Positions 49,901-60,646 are shown, counted from the stretch's first letter. The stretch is 64,000 bases of DNA from Martensiomyces pterosporus (GCA_025201845.1 MU603985.1:1-64000), one strand, 5' to 3'. The notes: generated by a model not told the origin, from the letters alone. Translations and numbers: made by a program.

Positions 49901-52900
49901 GAAGGAAAGGGTGATGAACAACGACACGCGCTCCTTCTATTCGGACGACGAGGCGTACCAGGACTTGCTCAACAAGGACGGGTTCTCGGACATTATGAGC
50001 GAAGGCGGCTACCAGGCCGGGTTCTCCGATGTGCTGAGCAACGGCGACGGCGACGACCGCAAGGAGAGCTTTGACAGCGACGCTGACGGCGGCGGCGAGA
50101 AGCCAATGTCGGCTGTCCGCCGCGTGTGGCTCATCTATGTAAAGTGCATGTCTTGGATGATCCCGTCGAAATCCATCTTGTGGTGCGGAAAGCGCAAAAG
50201 AAAGGACGAGCAGACTGCTTGGCGCGAGAAGTTTGCGCTTTGTCTGTCGATTTTCTGGTGCTGTGCGTTTGTCATTTTCTGGATCTGTGGCCTGGGGCTG
50301 ATTCTGTGCCCGCACCAGAACGTCTATTCGATTCAGGAGCTTGGCGGCCACAACTCAGCCTCGGATGCCCTGGTCGCGATCCGCGGCGAGGTCTTTGACG
50401 TGAAGGACTTTAACCACATGAACATTGGGTTCAAGTACATCGCCGACCACAACTACCTTGGCAGAGACCTGTCGGATATCTTCCCGCTCCAGCTCTCCTT
50501 TGTCTGCCCCTTCGACAACATGGACCCGCGCCTGGCCATGCAGCCCAAGCCCGTTCTGTACTCCGAGGCATACTACCACGACCAGCGCTGGTGGCGCCAC
50601 CCAACAAACAAGGGGTACAACTACTACCAGTACCGCCTCATGCGCATCATGCGCCAGAACTACGCCAAGGGCCACATTGCAGTCGACCCGGGGCTTGTGC
50701 GGCAGCAGGCAGCGGGCACTGCCAAGGGCACCGACAGCGGCAAGAACCTTGCGCGCTGCATCATCAACGGCGAGGTGTTTGACCTGACCGACTACATTGC
50801 GTCCAATGGCGCGCCCTACGTCGTCGTGCCTGACGGCCAGAGCAACTCGAGCAGCTTCAACCGCCAGTTCCTGGACTCGAACGTGGTTACGATGTTTGAC
50901 GAGCACAGGGGCAAGGACATTTCAAAGAAGTGGAGCGACTACTTTGGCACTGACGTCAACATGCGCAACCTGCACTACCAGTGCCTGCGCGGCGCCTTCT
51001 ACGTCGGCAAGGTCGATGAGCGCAAGTCGGCCAGATGCTACGCTGCCAACTACCTGCTTCTTGCTGGGTCGATCGCCTTGGTCTCGGTCATCTTCTTCAA
51101 GTTCATTGCCGCGCTGCAGCTGAGCAGCCGCCGCGAGCCCGAGCCTGGCGACAAGTTTGTGCTCATGAATGTGCCGTGCTACACCGAGGGCGAGGAGTCT
51201 CTCAAGAACACCATCGACTCGATGGCCCGCACCAAGTACGACGACAAGCGCAAGCTGCTGTTCATTGTGTGCGACGGCATGATCATGGGCTCTGGAAACG
51301 ACCGCCCGACCCCGCGCATCGTGCTTGACATCCTTGGCGTCGACCGCGACCAGGACACCGAGGCTCTGAGCTACATTGCGCTCGGCGAAGGGTCCAAGCA
51401 GCACAACATGGCAAAGGTGTACTCTGGCCTGTACGAGACGGCTGGCCACGTTGTCCCCTACCTGGTCATCGTCAAGTGCGGCACGCCTCAGGAGCGCACC
51501 CGTCCTGGAAACCGCGGCAAGCGCGACTCGCAGATCATGCTGATGGGCTTCTTCAACAAGGTCCACTTTGACCTGCCCATGACGCCGCTTGAGCTTGAGA
51601 TATACCACCAGATCAAGAACGTCATCGGCGTCAGCCCAGCCCTGTATGAATACGTGCTGATGATTGATGCAGACACGGTTGTCATGCCCGACTCGCTCAA
51701 CCGCATGGTGCGCTCGATGCTCCATGACGTCAAGATCATGGGCCTGTGCGGCGAGACAAGGCTGGCGAACGCAAAGAGCTCGTGGATCACGATGATGCAG
51801 GTCTACGAGTACTTCATCTCGCACCACTTGACCAAGGCGTTCGAGTCGCTGTTTGGGTCCGTCACCTGCCTGCCCGGCTGCTTCTGCATGTACCGCATCC
51901 GCTCCGCTGACGGCAGACCGCTGCTGATATCCAAAGAGGTCATCAGCGACTACTCGGAGAACAACGTCGACACGCTGCACAAGAAGAACCTGCTCCATCT
52001 CGGCGAGGACCGCTACTTGACCACGCTGATGCTCAAGCACTTCCCGTACTTCAAAAACAAGTTCAACGCGGAGGCGCAGTGCATGACCAACGCGCCGGAC
52101 TCGTGGAAGGTGCTCATGTCGCAGCGCCGTCGCTGGATCAACTCGACCGTGCACAACCTGTTTGAGCTTGTCTTCCTGCCGCAAATGTGCGGGTTCTGCT
52201 GCTTCTCGATGCGCTTTGTTGTGTTCATCGACCTGATCTCCACAATCATCATGCCCGCGACCATGATCTACCTGGCGTATCTGGTCTACCAGCTGACCAA
52301 CCCAGACTCGACCACCTCGTACATCTCGCTCTACCTCCTGGCAGCCATCTACGGAATGCAGGCGCTGATATTCATCCTCAAGCGCCAGTGGCAGCACATT
52401 GGGTGGATGATCGTCTACATCCTGGCCATCCCCTTCTTCACATTTGTCCTGCCGGTGTACTCGTTCTGGCACTTTGACGACTTTTCGTGGGGCAACACGC
52501 GTGTTGTTGTCGGGGAGTCTGGGCGCAAGCACGTCTACGTGGTGGACAACGAAAAGTTTGACACATCGACCATCCCCGTCCGCAAGTGGTCGGACTACGA
52601 GCAGGAGCTTATGTGGGAGTCCGGCACACCCTCGCAGCATGGGTCAGACGTGGGGTCGCGTCTTGGCGCAGCACTGAGTGTGGCTCGTCCCGGGTCAGCA
52701 ATCGGCAACGTCCCGAAATCCATGAGCGGGGTGTTCGGCGGTGGTGTTGGTGCGGGTGGATATGCCAGCTCAAACACCGCCTCGGTGTACATGGACAGCG
52801 GGTTTGGGTACGGCTCAAACTCTGCTGCAAACATGACCATCCGAAGCAACATGCCGCTTGTTGGCAGCGTGCCAATGCCTGCTGCTGGACCCGGAATGGC

Positions 52901-53645
52901 TGTCGACCACACCGGCCGTGCAACGCCGGTTGGCGGTACCCCTCCACACGTGTACAGTGGCGAGACGTACGACATAATGAGCTATGCGGCTGGAAGCTCG
53001 CCGCCGCTTGACTACTCGATGGGCTATAGCGGCGGGGGCGCCAATGGCCACATGCCCGCTGCCAGTATGCCGCTAGGGTACGACCCTCGCACTAGCCAGA
53101 TGATGACTTCGCAGAGCACTCCCCCGCTGGCGATGCCGCAGACGCCTAACGCGCACTTTGCTGGTGCCATGGGCGGTGCCTCGCAGCAGGTTCCGGGTGC
53201 GGGATTCGGTGCTCAGGTGATGGCGCCCCAGCGCATTGCTTCGCCCAGCATGGGGATGCCAGAGTACACGAGCCAGGCTGGTGGCGGAGGCATGTATGGC
53301 GGCCCTGTTGGCAGCGCCGTTCAGCCGCAGCTCCACATGACTGGTGCACCCATGCAAGTCGTGCCTGGCGCAGGCATTGTCACCTCGAATCCAGACCCGC
53401 ATCAGCAGTTTGCAGCCGTGAACTCGGCGGGTGTGTTGCGCCCTGGTCTGTCGGATGAGGCTATTTCTGCTCAGATCGCTAGCATCATTGCTTCGGTGGA
53501 TCTGATGACGACCTCGAAGAAGCAGGTCCGCGAGCAGCTTGCGCGGGAGCTGGGCATGTCGCACGAAGACATCAAGGCCCGCCATGCCTTCATCAACTCG
53601 TGCATCAATGCCGAGCTGGCTAAGCGCGGCAGCAGCAGCGCCTAG
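46950..53645 (+). CDS. Chitin synthase with N-terminal myosin motor-like domain (class V/VII)
   Basis: Plasma-membrane chitin synthase of 2081 aa, family 2 glycosyltransferase, built for delivery or anchoring at growth sites. Two exons, 46950-47278 and 47729-53645; the join rebuilds SLVFTYMCSGESGSGKT. Residues about 20-790 are myosin-like: P-loop GESGSGKTE, switch-I-like NASRVG and switch-II-like LDFPGWQ. The altered switch II suggests weak or no ATPase. Two membrane spans follow (FWCCAFVIFWICGLGLIL), then a cytochrome-b5-like fold (ALVAIRGEVFDVKDF), a second similar block (INGEVFDLTDYIA), another span, and the catalytic chitin synthase core with DADTVV, LGEDRYL and SQRRRWINS (about residue 1575). 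Several more spans follow, then a Gly/Ser/Met-rich linker and a DEK_C domain at 2018-2081. All expected domains are present. Confidence 0.97.
47279..47728 (+). other. 450-nt intron of the chitin synthase gene
   Basis: Begins GTAAGT and ends TCTAAAG. It splits the motor domain just before the P-loop. No gene-like content recognised inside. Confidence 0.9.
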
Positions 53646-53784
53646 TTAACTGATAGCCATCTGGCAGTTTTCTCTTCTACCACTTTTCCCCCTTCCTTCT
53701 ATCATCTAACTTCTCATCACTTTAAGCAACAGTGAACTAGTCTCAATAAACAGCACAGATTCAGTATAACGAAATCGACAGAAA

Positions 53785-56652
53785 TCACTTGCCCCTGCGG
53801 CCCTTCTTTGAAGGACGACCGGTTTTTTCTCTTCTCTTTTCGAGCTGGATGCGGTTCTTGCGGATCTGCTCCCTGGACTTGAGCTCGCTCTTAACGGGCC
53901 GTCCGCCGTTGCTTTGCCCAGGCTTGCCCTTGCCGCTCTTGCCGCTCTTGCCCTTCTTATTCTTGCCGCCATGCGAGTGGCTGCTGCTATCATCGTCCTT
54001 AAACTCGACGGTTCCCTTGTACTTGCTCTCGCCAGCGCCAGCACCGTCTTCGTCGCTCTGCTTCCGCTTCTTCAGCTTGCGCTCATAATCGTGAGCCAAG
54101 GGATCCAGAGGCCGTGCCTCAGTGACCTTTGTGTGCTTGAAACGGCCGGTGGCGTACTTTCCGCCAGCAGCTCTGCTGGCAGCACCCACAAGCTCGCTCT
54201 CGCCCGTGCGCGGGAGCTGGGTCTTGGTCTTGTCCTGCCAGTCCTTGAACGTGCCCGATTTGAACGACGCGGGGAGCATCGTGCCGTTCTCCGTCCTAAT
54301 AAGCTTCTTGTTATCGGAGCCGATGCCCAGCCCCTTGACAAACTTCTTCTTCTTCGAGTCCCATCTCATCGCATTCTTGTTCTGCTTGGCGTGCTGCAGA
54401 GCCAGCAGGGAGTCGTTCTCGTCGCCGTTAAGCGACATAATCGCGCCCTGCGCCTGCTCTGCAAACGAGCCGCCTTTGGCCATTGCATAGCCCTTTTCCG
54501 AGTTGAAGTCCTTCTTCGCATAGGGGATGTAGAAGTCGTCGTCGCGGTAGGCGCTGCGGTTCTTGGGGTTAAGCAGGTCGTCGATCTGGTTGGCGCCAGC
54601 CACAGAGGCAGACGGTTTCTTTGCCCTGACAGCGTCGTTGTCAGAGTCGTCGTCGAACTTTGCCATGGGGTCGTCCATCTCGCCGCGCTTCTGCTTCGTC
54701 TGCGCGATAAAGCGATCCGAGGACATGCGGAAGTTCTGCATGATGAGGCCCGACGTCGACGCGTTCCTGGTGCCGCGGTTGCCGATCTCAAAGATGGTCT
54801 CGTTGGGTCTGAATCCCGACAGACCGCGGAGCATCTCCAGGCGCTGCCGCTCCTCGGGGTTGATCTTTTTGGCCAGCAGGATGTGGGTTTCGGAGAACGA
54901 GTCAGCAAGCTGGATCTCCTTGGCGCGCTTGTAGCTTTCGCTAGCCGCCGACTGCTTGCTCTTCCTGTAGAGCTTGCTTCCGTTAGTTGCGGTCTTGCGG
55001 AGGTTCTCCAGATTGACATTATCGGCGATATTGCGGTTGACCCACTCGTTGTCCAGCTCGGTGAGGTCAAGTGGGAACTGGCCCAGGACTATTTCCTTGG
55101 TGTAGGCTGGCTGGTTGTTCTTCTTCTCGTACACGGAGGTGCCCAGGTGGAGCGGGCGGCCGAGGAAGAGCTGGAGGTCCAGAACATAGGGGATTTCGTC
55201 ACCAGTCACTAGCGAGTATGCCCACCCACGGCGCCCGGCACGTGCCACACGGCCGACTCGGTGGACAAAGACCTTGCTCGAGTCAACAAAGTCGTAGTTG
55301 ACGACGTTCTCCAAGATTGGGATATCGATACCGCGCGCGGCGACATCTGTGACAATGAGGACGTGCGTCTTGCCCGACGTAAACCGCGAGATCTGGATCT
55401 TACGGGCCGTTTGGTCCAGCGAGCCGTAGATGTGGGAGACATAAAAGCCAGCCTCAGAAAGCAGCGCATTGAGGTACTCGACGTGGTGCTTGGTCGAAAC
55501 AAAAACAATTGTCTGGCCCTTAGACACGACTCCGTTGCTGTCTTCGCCGTTCTCCTCGCCGTCCTTCTTGTTCTTCGCACCCTTCTTCTGCTTTGGGCGG
55601 CTCCCAAACCGCTTCCACGCCTGGCTCTTGATAGACTTGTCTGTGTTGACGGGAGCCCCAATGACTTCGCGCAGGAGATAGATGAGCGCGCCGTCCTTTT
55701 CCTCCTGCTTCACGTTGAAGAACGCCATTTCGAGGTCCTGGCTGATCTTCGACTCGACGTCCAGGCGGATAAGCTCCGGGTCCTGCAAACCAGCCTTGGC
55801 AAAGTCCACAAGCGTGCTGGGCAGCGTGGCCGAGAAAAGCAGCGTCTGGCGGTTCGCCGACAGCCGGCTGAGGATCTCATGAAGCTGGACAGAGAATCCC
55901 AGCTCAAAGAGCCGATCGGCCTCGTCAAAGACAATGTACTCAACCGTGCTCAAGTCCAGGCTCATCTCAACAACCAAGTGCAAAAGTCGGCCGGGGGTGG
56001 CAATGATGATATCTGGGTTAGATGCGATGATTCCGAACTGGTCCTCCATGCTGTCGCCACCCACAATCGGGACGGCGCGCAGGTCCGTGTACTTGACCAG
56101 ATCCTTGGTGACCTGGTGTGTCTGCAGGGCAAGCTCGCGACTCGGCGAGAGGACAATTGCACGGGCGCCTACCCTGACCGAGTGTGCCTTGAGGTGGTTC
56201 ACCATGGGGATCAAGAACGCTGCAGTCTTGCCTGACCCCGTTCTAGCCATGCCCACCACGTCGCGACCCTCCAAGATAACGGGGATCGCCTTGCGCTGGA
56301 TGGGCGTGGGCACCTTGAATCCCTTGTTCATGATGGCGCGGAAGAGCGGTGGGTGGAGCCCCATGGACTGGAAGCCGCCAGACTTCTTTTTCTTGCGGTT
56401 TTGTGCCTGCACTGAGCGCTGGATCATCTCGCTCTCGCTCTCCTCGCTCTCCGCCGAGGATTCGCCAGAGTGCTCTGACGCAGGCAGCATAGCCTTGCTT
56501 GCCACCTCTGTCTTCTTGGCAGCCTTCTTGGCAGGCGTGTTTGAGGCTTGCGGAATGAGCGCGGAGGTCAAGTCGAACTCTGCATCGCTGTCCGAATCGC
56601 CCCCTGAAAGTGCCAGTGCATTCCTGGCTTTTCCTGGCTTTTGGCCCTTCAT
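53785..56652 (-). CDS. DBP10: DEAD-box RNA helicase DBP10 (DDX54)
   Basis: Nucleolar ATP-dependent RNA helicase for 60S subunit assembly, 955 aa, one exon. The core motifs are easy to read: isolated Phe/Q motif (GGFQSMGLHPPL, KVPTPIQRKAIP), motif I ARTGSGKTAAF, motif Ib TPGRLLHL, motif II DEADRLFELGF, motif III FSATLP, motif V TDVAARGIDIP and motif VI HRVGRVARAGRRGW. The GRVARAG form of motif VI and the C-terminal DBP10CT block, ending in a basic tail (KNRIQLEKRREKTGRPSKKGRRGK, about the last 25 residues), set it apart from other DEAD-box proteins. Upstream sequence is open, but the first ATG is at 56652 (MKGQKPGKARNAL). It converges on chitin synthase with about 140 bases between stops. Confidence 0.96.
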   Translation of the reverse strand: MKGQKPGKARNALALSGGDSDSDAEFDLTSALIPQASNTPAKKAAKKTEVASKAMLPASEHSGESSAESEESESEMIQRSVQAQNRKKKKSGGFQSMGLHPPLFRAIMNKGFKVPTPIQRKAIPVILEGRDVVGMARTGSGKTAAFLIPMVNHLKAHSVRVGARAIVLSPSRELALQTHQVTKDLVKYTDLRAVPIVGGDSMEDQFGIIASNPDIIIATPGRLLHLVVEMSLDLSTVEYIVFDEADRLFELGFSVQLHEILSRLSANRQTLLFSATLPSTLVDFAKAGLQDPELIRLDVESKISQDLEMAFFNVKQEEKDGALIYLLREVIGAPVNTDKSIKSQAWKRFGSRPKQKKGAKNKKDGEENGEDSNGVVSKGQTIVFVSTKHHVEYLNALLSEAGFYVSHIYGSLDQTARKIQISRFTSGKTHVLIVTDVAARGIDIPILENVVNYDFVDSSKVFVHRVGRVARAGRRGWAYSLVTGDEIPYVLDLQLFLGRPLHLGTSVYEKKNNQPAYTKEIVLGQFPLDLTELDNEWVNRNIADNVNLENLRKTATNGSKLYRKSKQSAASESYKRAKEIQLADSFSETHILLAKKINPEERQRLEMLRGLSGFRPNETIFEIGNRGTRNASTSGLIMQNFRMSSDRFIAQTKQKRGEMDDPMAKFDDDSDNDAVRAKKPSASVAGANQIDDLLNPKNRSAYRDDDFYIPYAKKDFNSEKGYAMAKGGSFAEQAQGAIMSLNGDENDSLLALQHAKQNKNAMRWDSKKKKFVKGLGIGSDNKKLIRTENGTMLPASFKSGTFKDWQDKTKTQLPRTGESELVGAASRAAGGKYATGRFKHTKVTEARPLDPLAHDYERKLKKRKQSDEDGAGAGESKYKGTVEFKDDDSSSHSHGGKNKKGKSGKSGKGKPGQSNGGRPVKSELKSREQIRKNRIQLEKRREKTGRPSKKGRRGK

Positions 56653-57043
56653 GTCGTGTGTCTTGGGTGCCCCTACCAAGTGCTAGCTATAAAAAAGGAT
56701 AAGAGTGATGCAAAGAGGTGAGGGTACTGCAGCTGAGCAACTGAGCGGCACATACAAAATCGTGCCTGGCTGCTTGGCTGTTTTTTTTTTTTTTTGCTGT
56801 GCATTTGGTTTTTCTGCTGTGAAAATTTTGATCAATTGCATTGATTTGATCAGCTGCTCGCCTTTGTTGTGGCTGCGCGCAGCTGCCACTTGGTGGCCTA
56901 AGAGTAAACAAATACCTTCGGCAGGGGGGACGTGCCATGGCTCACCGCCCATCTCTCTTTATCTCCTTCCACAGCTCCTCAGCCAAAAGCCACTCTTCAC
57001 ATATAGTCCCGCAGCCCAAGGGCAAACAAGCAATCAGCACTCA
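56653..57043. other. Divergent intergenic region, DBP10 / RFC3
   Basis: About 390 bases between divergent starts. A T14 run lies at about 56780-56795. The RFC3 frame is open upstream, but a poor, Cys/Phe-rich translation there indicates a leader rather than a protein extension. Confidence 0.6.
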
Positions 57044-58108
57044 ATGGTTGAAGCAATGGAAATCGACAAGGCGCAGCAGCCTTCTTTGACAACTGGCAGC
57101 GGCAAGGGAAAGCAGGCAGAGACCGCAGCTGAAGGCGGTTCTGACAGCCTTCCGTGGGTGGAGAAGTACCGGCCAAGCTCTCTGGACGAACTCGTGTCAC
57201 AAAGCGACATTGTGGACACCCTGCAGCGGTTCATCGACGACGGCAGGCTCCCCCACCTGCTGTTCTACGGTCCTCCCGGTACAGGAAAGACCACAACCAT
57301 TCTAGCCATCGCCAGGAAGCTCTACGGCAAGAGCATGAGCAACATGGTGCTTGAGCTCAATGCGTCCGACGACCGAGGCATCGACGTGATCCGCGACCAA
57401 ATCAAGACGTTCGCCAGCACGCGGACAGTGTTCAGCTCGGGGCTGAAGCTCGTGGTGTTGGACGAGGCAGATGCCATGACCACTCCGGCGCAGGCAGCAC
57501 TGCGCCGTGTGATTGAGAAGTACACGAAGAACGTGCGGTTTTGCATCATCTGCAACTACGTCAGCAAGATCATCCCGGCTGTGCAGTCGCGGTGCACTAG
57601 ATTTAGGTTTGCGCCATTGAAGCTCTCGGACATCAACAGCCGCCTGGACATGATTGTTGAGAAGGAGGGCGTCGACATCTCGGATGAGGGCAAGAGCGCG
57701 CTCATCAAGCTCTCGGCTGGTGACATGCGTCGCGTTCTGAATGTTCTGCAGGCGTGCCATGCGGCGTATCCAAGGATTGATGGCGGGGAGGTGTATGCGT
57801 GCACTGGACAGCCCAGCCCGGACGACATCAAGCGGGTCGTCGACTGGATGCTCAACGACGATTTCCACACGGCGTCATCCAATATCGTTGCGCTGAAGCG
57901 CGATAAGGGTCTGGCGCTCCAGGACATTATCACAGAGCTCACGCCGTTTGTGAACAACATTGACTTTCCGCCCGCCACTCGCATCTATCTGCTGGAGCAG
58001 CTGGCCGAGATTGAGAGCCACATGTCGGTGGGCGCAACGGAGAAGATCCAGCTCTCTGCCCTTGTTGGCGCCTTCAAAATCGCCGTTGAGATTGCTGGCA
58101 AGGCGTAA
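57044..58108 (+). CDS. RFC3: Replication factor C small subunit RFC3 (human RFC5)
   Basis: Clamp-loader subunit that opens PCNA, 354 aa, one exon. The AAA+ signatures are LLFYGPPGTGKTTT (Walker A), VLDEADAM (Walker B), RVIEKYTKNVRFCIICNY (sensor 1) and SRCTRFRFAPL, the SRC arginine finger of RFC small subunits. The N-terminal boundary LPWVEKYRPSSLDELV and the ASDDRGIDVIRDQI block match yeast Rfc3 closely, more so than Rfc2 or Rfc4. Two in-frame ATGs (57044 and 57056) give MVEAMEID or MEID; the latter is nearer typical starts. The C-terminal collar domain is complete (AEIESHMSVGATEKIQLSALVGAF). Confidence 0.96.
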   Translation: MVEAMEIDKAQQPSLTTGSGKGKQAETAAEGGSDSLPWVEKYRPSSLDELVSQSDIVDTLQRFIDDGRLPHLLFYGPPGTGKTTTILAIARKLYGKSMSNMVLELNASDDRGIDVIRDQIKTFASTRTVFSSGLKLVVLDEADAMTTPAQAALRRVIEKYTKNVRFCIICNYVSKIIPAVQSRCTRFRFAPLKLSDINSRLDMIVEKEGVDISDEGKSALIKLSAGDMRRVLNVLQACHAAYPRIDGGEVYACTGQPSPDDIKRVVDWMLNDDFHTASSNIVALKRDKGLALQDIITELTPFVNNIDFPPATRIYLLEQLAEIESHMSVGATEKIQLSALVGAFKIAVEIAGKA

Positions 58109-59227
58109 TGCGGCCATAGGGGCTGTGTTTCTCGCGTTCTGGCTGCTTGGAACAGCCATAGGCATTATTATTTCATCTTGCTCTCTCGTCTGAGTGCGCG
58201 CAGAAACAGGACATTCCTAGGCTACTCTTTGCAATACAAGCCCTGCGAGTTGCTACTGCGATCCAAATAATTTTCTCAATAAGACACGAATTCTCTTCAC
58301 ACCCACCTGTCCTCCCCGCATTGCCAGCATCGGCCAGTAGTAACATACTATGTCCTTGCAAATGTGGTGGAATGCATATTTGCCTTGCTACATATTTGTT
58401 CATGTGCAGCCCTGACGTGGCTGCGTTGCAAAAGGAAAAGCTTAATTGCCCTTGACATGCGTTCTCCTCGCTCCTTTTCAGCTCGCCACTCTCTTACGCT
58501 CGCCTAATCGTGTCTTTCAAAGCAACAATGGCCCGGTGCTCAAAATCCAATTGTGCCCGACGGCTAGCATGGCCCCACGACAAAAGAGCCAGGAGCAGCA
58601 GCCGCTGCAAGGAAAACATAGCTCCCGCAAGCCCTTGGCCAGCACCGCAAGCTACAGCAGGAGCAAGGACAATAGGAAGCTCGCTGCACGTGACAATGGC
58701 GATGAAGAGGAGCAAAGCTACCACAACGAAGGCGGCGTGCTTACATAGGCGGATTCACAGGCGCTTGCCGCTGCAGCACCTGGACATCCAGGCCCTCAAG
58801 TTTGGTATTCGGATAATAGTGCTTGAGAGCAAGGGATCCAGCTGGAGATAGCCATGTCGTGCTCGCCATTGTTTAGCTGTTCTCTAAACCTCGGTGCATG
58901 GATGGTGGTGACAATACAACAATCACAAGCAAACCTATATTGTAATGGATGTGCGTTTGAACAATGGCGCGCTGGTGTGTGATTTGAAGGAGAGGATTAG
59001 GTTGGCAGGCCAAGCAGGCGAGGCAGCTCAGCAGCTGCCCCCGCCTTTGCTGCTTGAATCAGCTCGAGAGTGCGGGAGGAGATAATGCAGCTTACGCCCC
59101 GCAAACAGCCATGGCAGGCGCCAATCATCCATAAAAATCGCCCCACCAGTTTTTTCTTCTCTTCACCTCACCTACCTCCACCTCCACCTTCTTTTCTACA
59201 CAGAAACACTATCGCTATCACTGAGCT
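58109..59227. other. Intergenic, RFC3 to ECM15, with one doubtful ORF
   Basis: About 1.1 kb. A plus-strand open frame (58446-58748, ATG also at 58569) encodes a short hydrophilic peptide that begins MAPRQKSQEQQ and ends in HNEGGVLT, beside an acceptor-like ACATAG. A second frame (58510-58851) encodes an Arg/Lys-rich peptide. Neither is recognised. A small spliced gene is possible but unsupported. The final 150 bases are a pyrimidine-rich leader for ECM15. Confidence 0.45.
58569..58748 (+). CDS. Doubtful small hydrophilic ORF, unrecognised
   Basis: Fifty-nine codons from the ATG at 58569 give a Lys/Arg/Gln/Ser-rich peptide (MAPRQKSQEQQPLQ..., then a DNGDEEEQSYHNE acidic patch). The open frame ends next to TACATAG, an acceptor-like sequence that might mark an exon border. 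No family resemblance noticed. I list it only because nothing else explains the stretch; it may not be a gene at all. Confidence 0.2.
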   Translation: MAPRQKSQEQQPLQGKHSSRKPLASTASYSRSKDNRKLAARDNGDEEEQSYHNEGGVLT

Positions 59228-59539
59228 ATGTACGTCAGCGGTGAGATCCAGATGGTGCCCATTGGGCCCGACGTCTCGTTCACAAAATACATCGCCAAGG
59301 TCAAGACCATTATCGAGGACTCGGGGCTCCAGCACACCATGCATGATTCGGGCACCAATTTCCAGGGCGAGTATGCTCTCGTTTCCCGTGTTGTCGAGGA
59401 GTGCATGCAGTCGGTCCTCGATAACGGCGCCCCCCGCGTCATCTGCTATCTGAAGCTCGGCACACGTACCGATAAGGACTATGCCACGGAGCTGTCTGCC
59501 GCCGAAAAGGTCAAGCGCTACCTCGAGGAAGCCAAGTAG
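59228..59539 (+). CDS. ECM15: ECM15-like thiamine-binding (MTH1187/YkoF-type) protein
   Basis: Small cytosolic protein of 103 aa, one exon, from the UPF0045/MTH1187 family to which yeast Ecm15 belongs. Motifs are QMVPIGPDVSFTKYIAKVKTI at the start, HTMHDSGTNFQGEY and VVEECMQSVLDNGAPRVICYLKLGTRTDK in the middle. Members fold like a ferredoxin domain and some bind thiamine or related small ligands as oligomers; the ligand here is unknown. Yeast Ecm15 was linked to the cell wall by mutant phenotype. A pyrimidine-rich leader lies upstream. The length agrees with the family. Confidence 0.9.
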   Translation: MYVSGEIQMVPIGPDVSFTKYIAKVKTIIEDSGLQHTMHDSGTNFQGEYALVSRVVEECMQSVLDNGAPRVICYLKLGTRTDKDYATELSAAEKVKRYLEEAK

Positions 59540-59668
59540 CACACACTGTAGCAACACTTTTCTTCGTAGTTTTTTTTATATATATATGGTGGCAGAGATG
59601 AGTAAATAGCACCATGCAAAGCAGTATGGCCTGTTTCTAAGGTAAACTCTGGCTGCGGCTTCTTGCAG

Positions 59669-60331
59669 CTACTCTCGCTTGCTCTTCTGTGCTCCCTGCG
59701 ACAAGTTGTACTCTGCGCGCGCAATATCTGGAACTCCTCTGGAGTCACGGATCATCAGCCATTTGCAAGCCTGCGTGTTCAGCACCGCCTCAACAGCGCC
59801 GCTCCTGTACACAACAAACTCCGTGACTGCGTACCACGCGCAGCCAGTGGCCAGTCCAATCGCCGATCCCGCCAGCACCTGCGGAACGGTGTGGTACTGC
59901 AGGTACACGCGCGAAACAACCACCAGGATGCCCAAGACTAGAGCGCCCAGCTGCACAGCACGCCGATGCACAGCATTGGCAGTGACTTTGGTCTCAAGGT
60001 ACAGCGCGGTGTACGAGATAAAGAACCCCATGAACTGCGAGTGGCTTGACGGCATGCCGTATCCGTCGCCGAGCTCGAAATGCGGCCGGTCTTCTTGAAT
60101 CACCTCCTTCAGCACGAGGTTGAATGCCTCGTTCAGCAGCTGCCCGATGAGGAGCAGGACACCGGCAACCTCGCGTCGGCTGAGCACTATCGTCGTCTCC
60201 ATCACTATGAAGAAGATTGGGAAGAGGCTGATGAGCGCAAGGAACATCCCAATGGGGTCGCCTGCCTGGTACTGAAAGTGCGTCAGACTGAACGACTTTA
60301 GCTGGCTAGTATCGATTGCGCCCGCGTCCAT
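59669..60331 (-). CDS. CAX4: Dolichyldiphosphatase CAX4/CWH8 (DOLPP1)
   Basis: ER lumen-facing phosphatase that recycles dolichyl diphosphate released during N-glycosylation. It is 220 aa in one exon. The PAP2 phosphatase motifs are complete: KEVIQEDRP, then GMPSSHSQFMGFF, then SRVYLQYHTVPQVLAGSAIG, with the catalytic His pair in SSHSQ and YHTVPQ. Four or five transmembrane segments (PIGMFLALISLFPIFFIVM, GVLLLIGQLLNEAFNLVL, AVQLGALVLGILVVVSRVYL, GLATGCAWYAVTEF) agree with family topology. The N-terminal peptide (DAGAIDTSQLKSFSLTHFQY) matches the fungal and animal start HFQYxxGD. Length is as expected (about 220-240 aa). Confidence 0.96.
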   Translation of the reverse strand: MDAGAIDTSQLKSFSLTHFQYQAGDPIGMFLALISLFPIFFIVMETTIVLSRREVAGVLLLIGQLLNEAFNLVLKEVIQEDRPHFELGDGYGMPSSHSQFMGFFISYTALYLETKVTANAVHRRAVQLGALVLGILVVVSRVYLQYHTVPQVLAGSAIGLATGCAWYAVTEFVVYRSGAVEAVLNTQACKWLMIRDSRGVPDIARAEYNLSQGAQKSKRE

Positions 60332-60646
60332 TGCTTCAAGCAGCTGGTGTTATTACAGGAGGTAGCGTTAAGAAAGAGGCAGAGACTGTGACATGCCTGG
60401 CGCTCTATGTCGCCAGCACCTCCGGCGATCTTTGTGGGTAGACCGAATAAAGCAAAGTATGGAGAGCAGAGCAGCACCCACCAGAATGCCGCCTCCTCAT
60501 ACTGAGCGCTGTCCGCATTTACACATGCAGCACCTGCAAATAGACGGAAGGCGATGTGGTCGATAGGTAAGCATTGGTTTTATTTGAGCACACTCGCGAG
60601 GAAAGCATAGTAGAGCAAGCACTGAGAGATCCCAAAGAAAAGCAAT
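60332..60646. other. Intergenic, CAX4 to RPL11
   Basis: About 315 bases between two minus-strand genes, holding the CAX4 promoter and RPL11 3' flank. Nothing else recognised. Confidence 0.6.

Noticed and set aside
50922..52640. 572-codon minus-strand frame across chitin synthase
   Set aside because: Antisense shadow of the catalytic core; no recognisable domain.
55261..56235. 324-codon plus-strand frame across DBP10
   Set aside because: Antisense shadow of helicase motifs; no independent evidence.
56705..57043. In-frame N-terminal extension of RFC3
   Set aside because: Includes Phe/Cys tract from a T14 run and is absent from the family; leader sequence.
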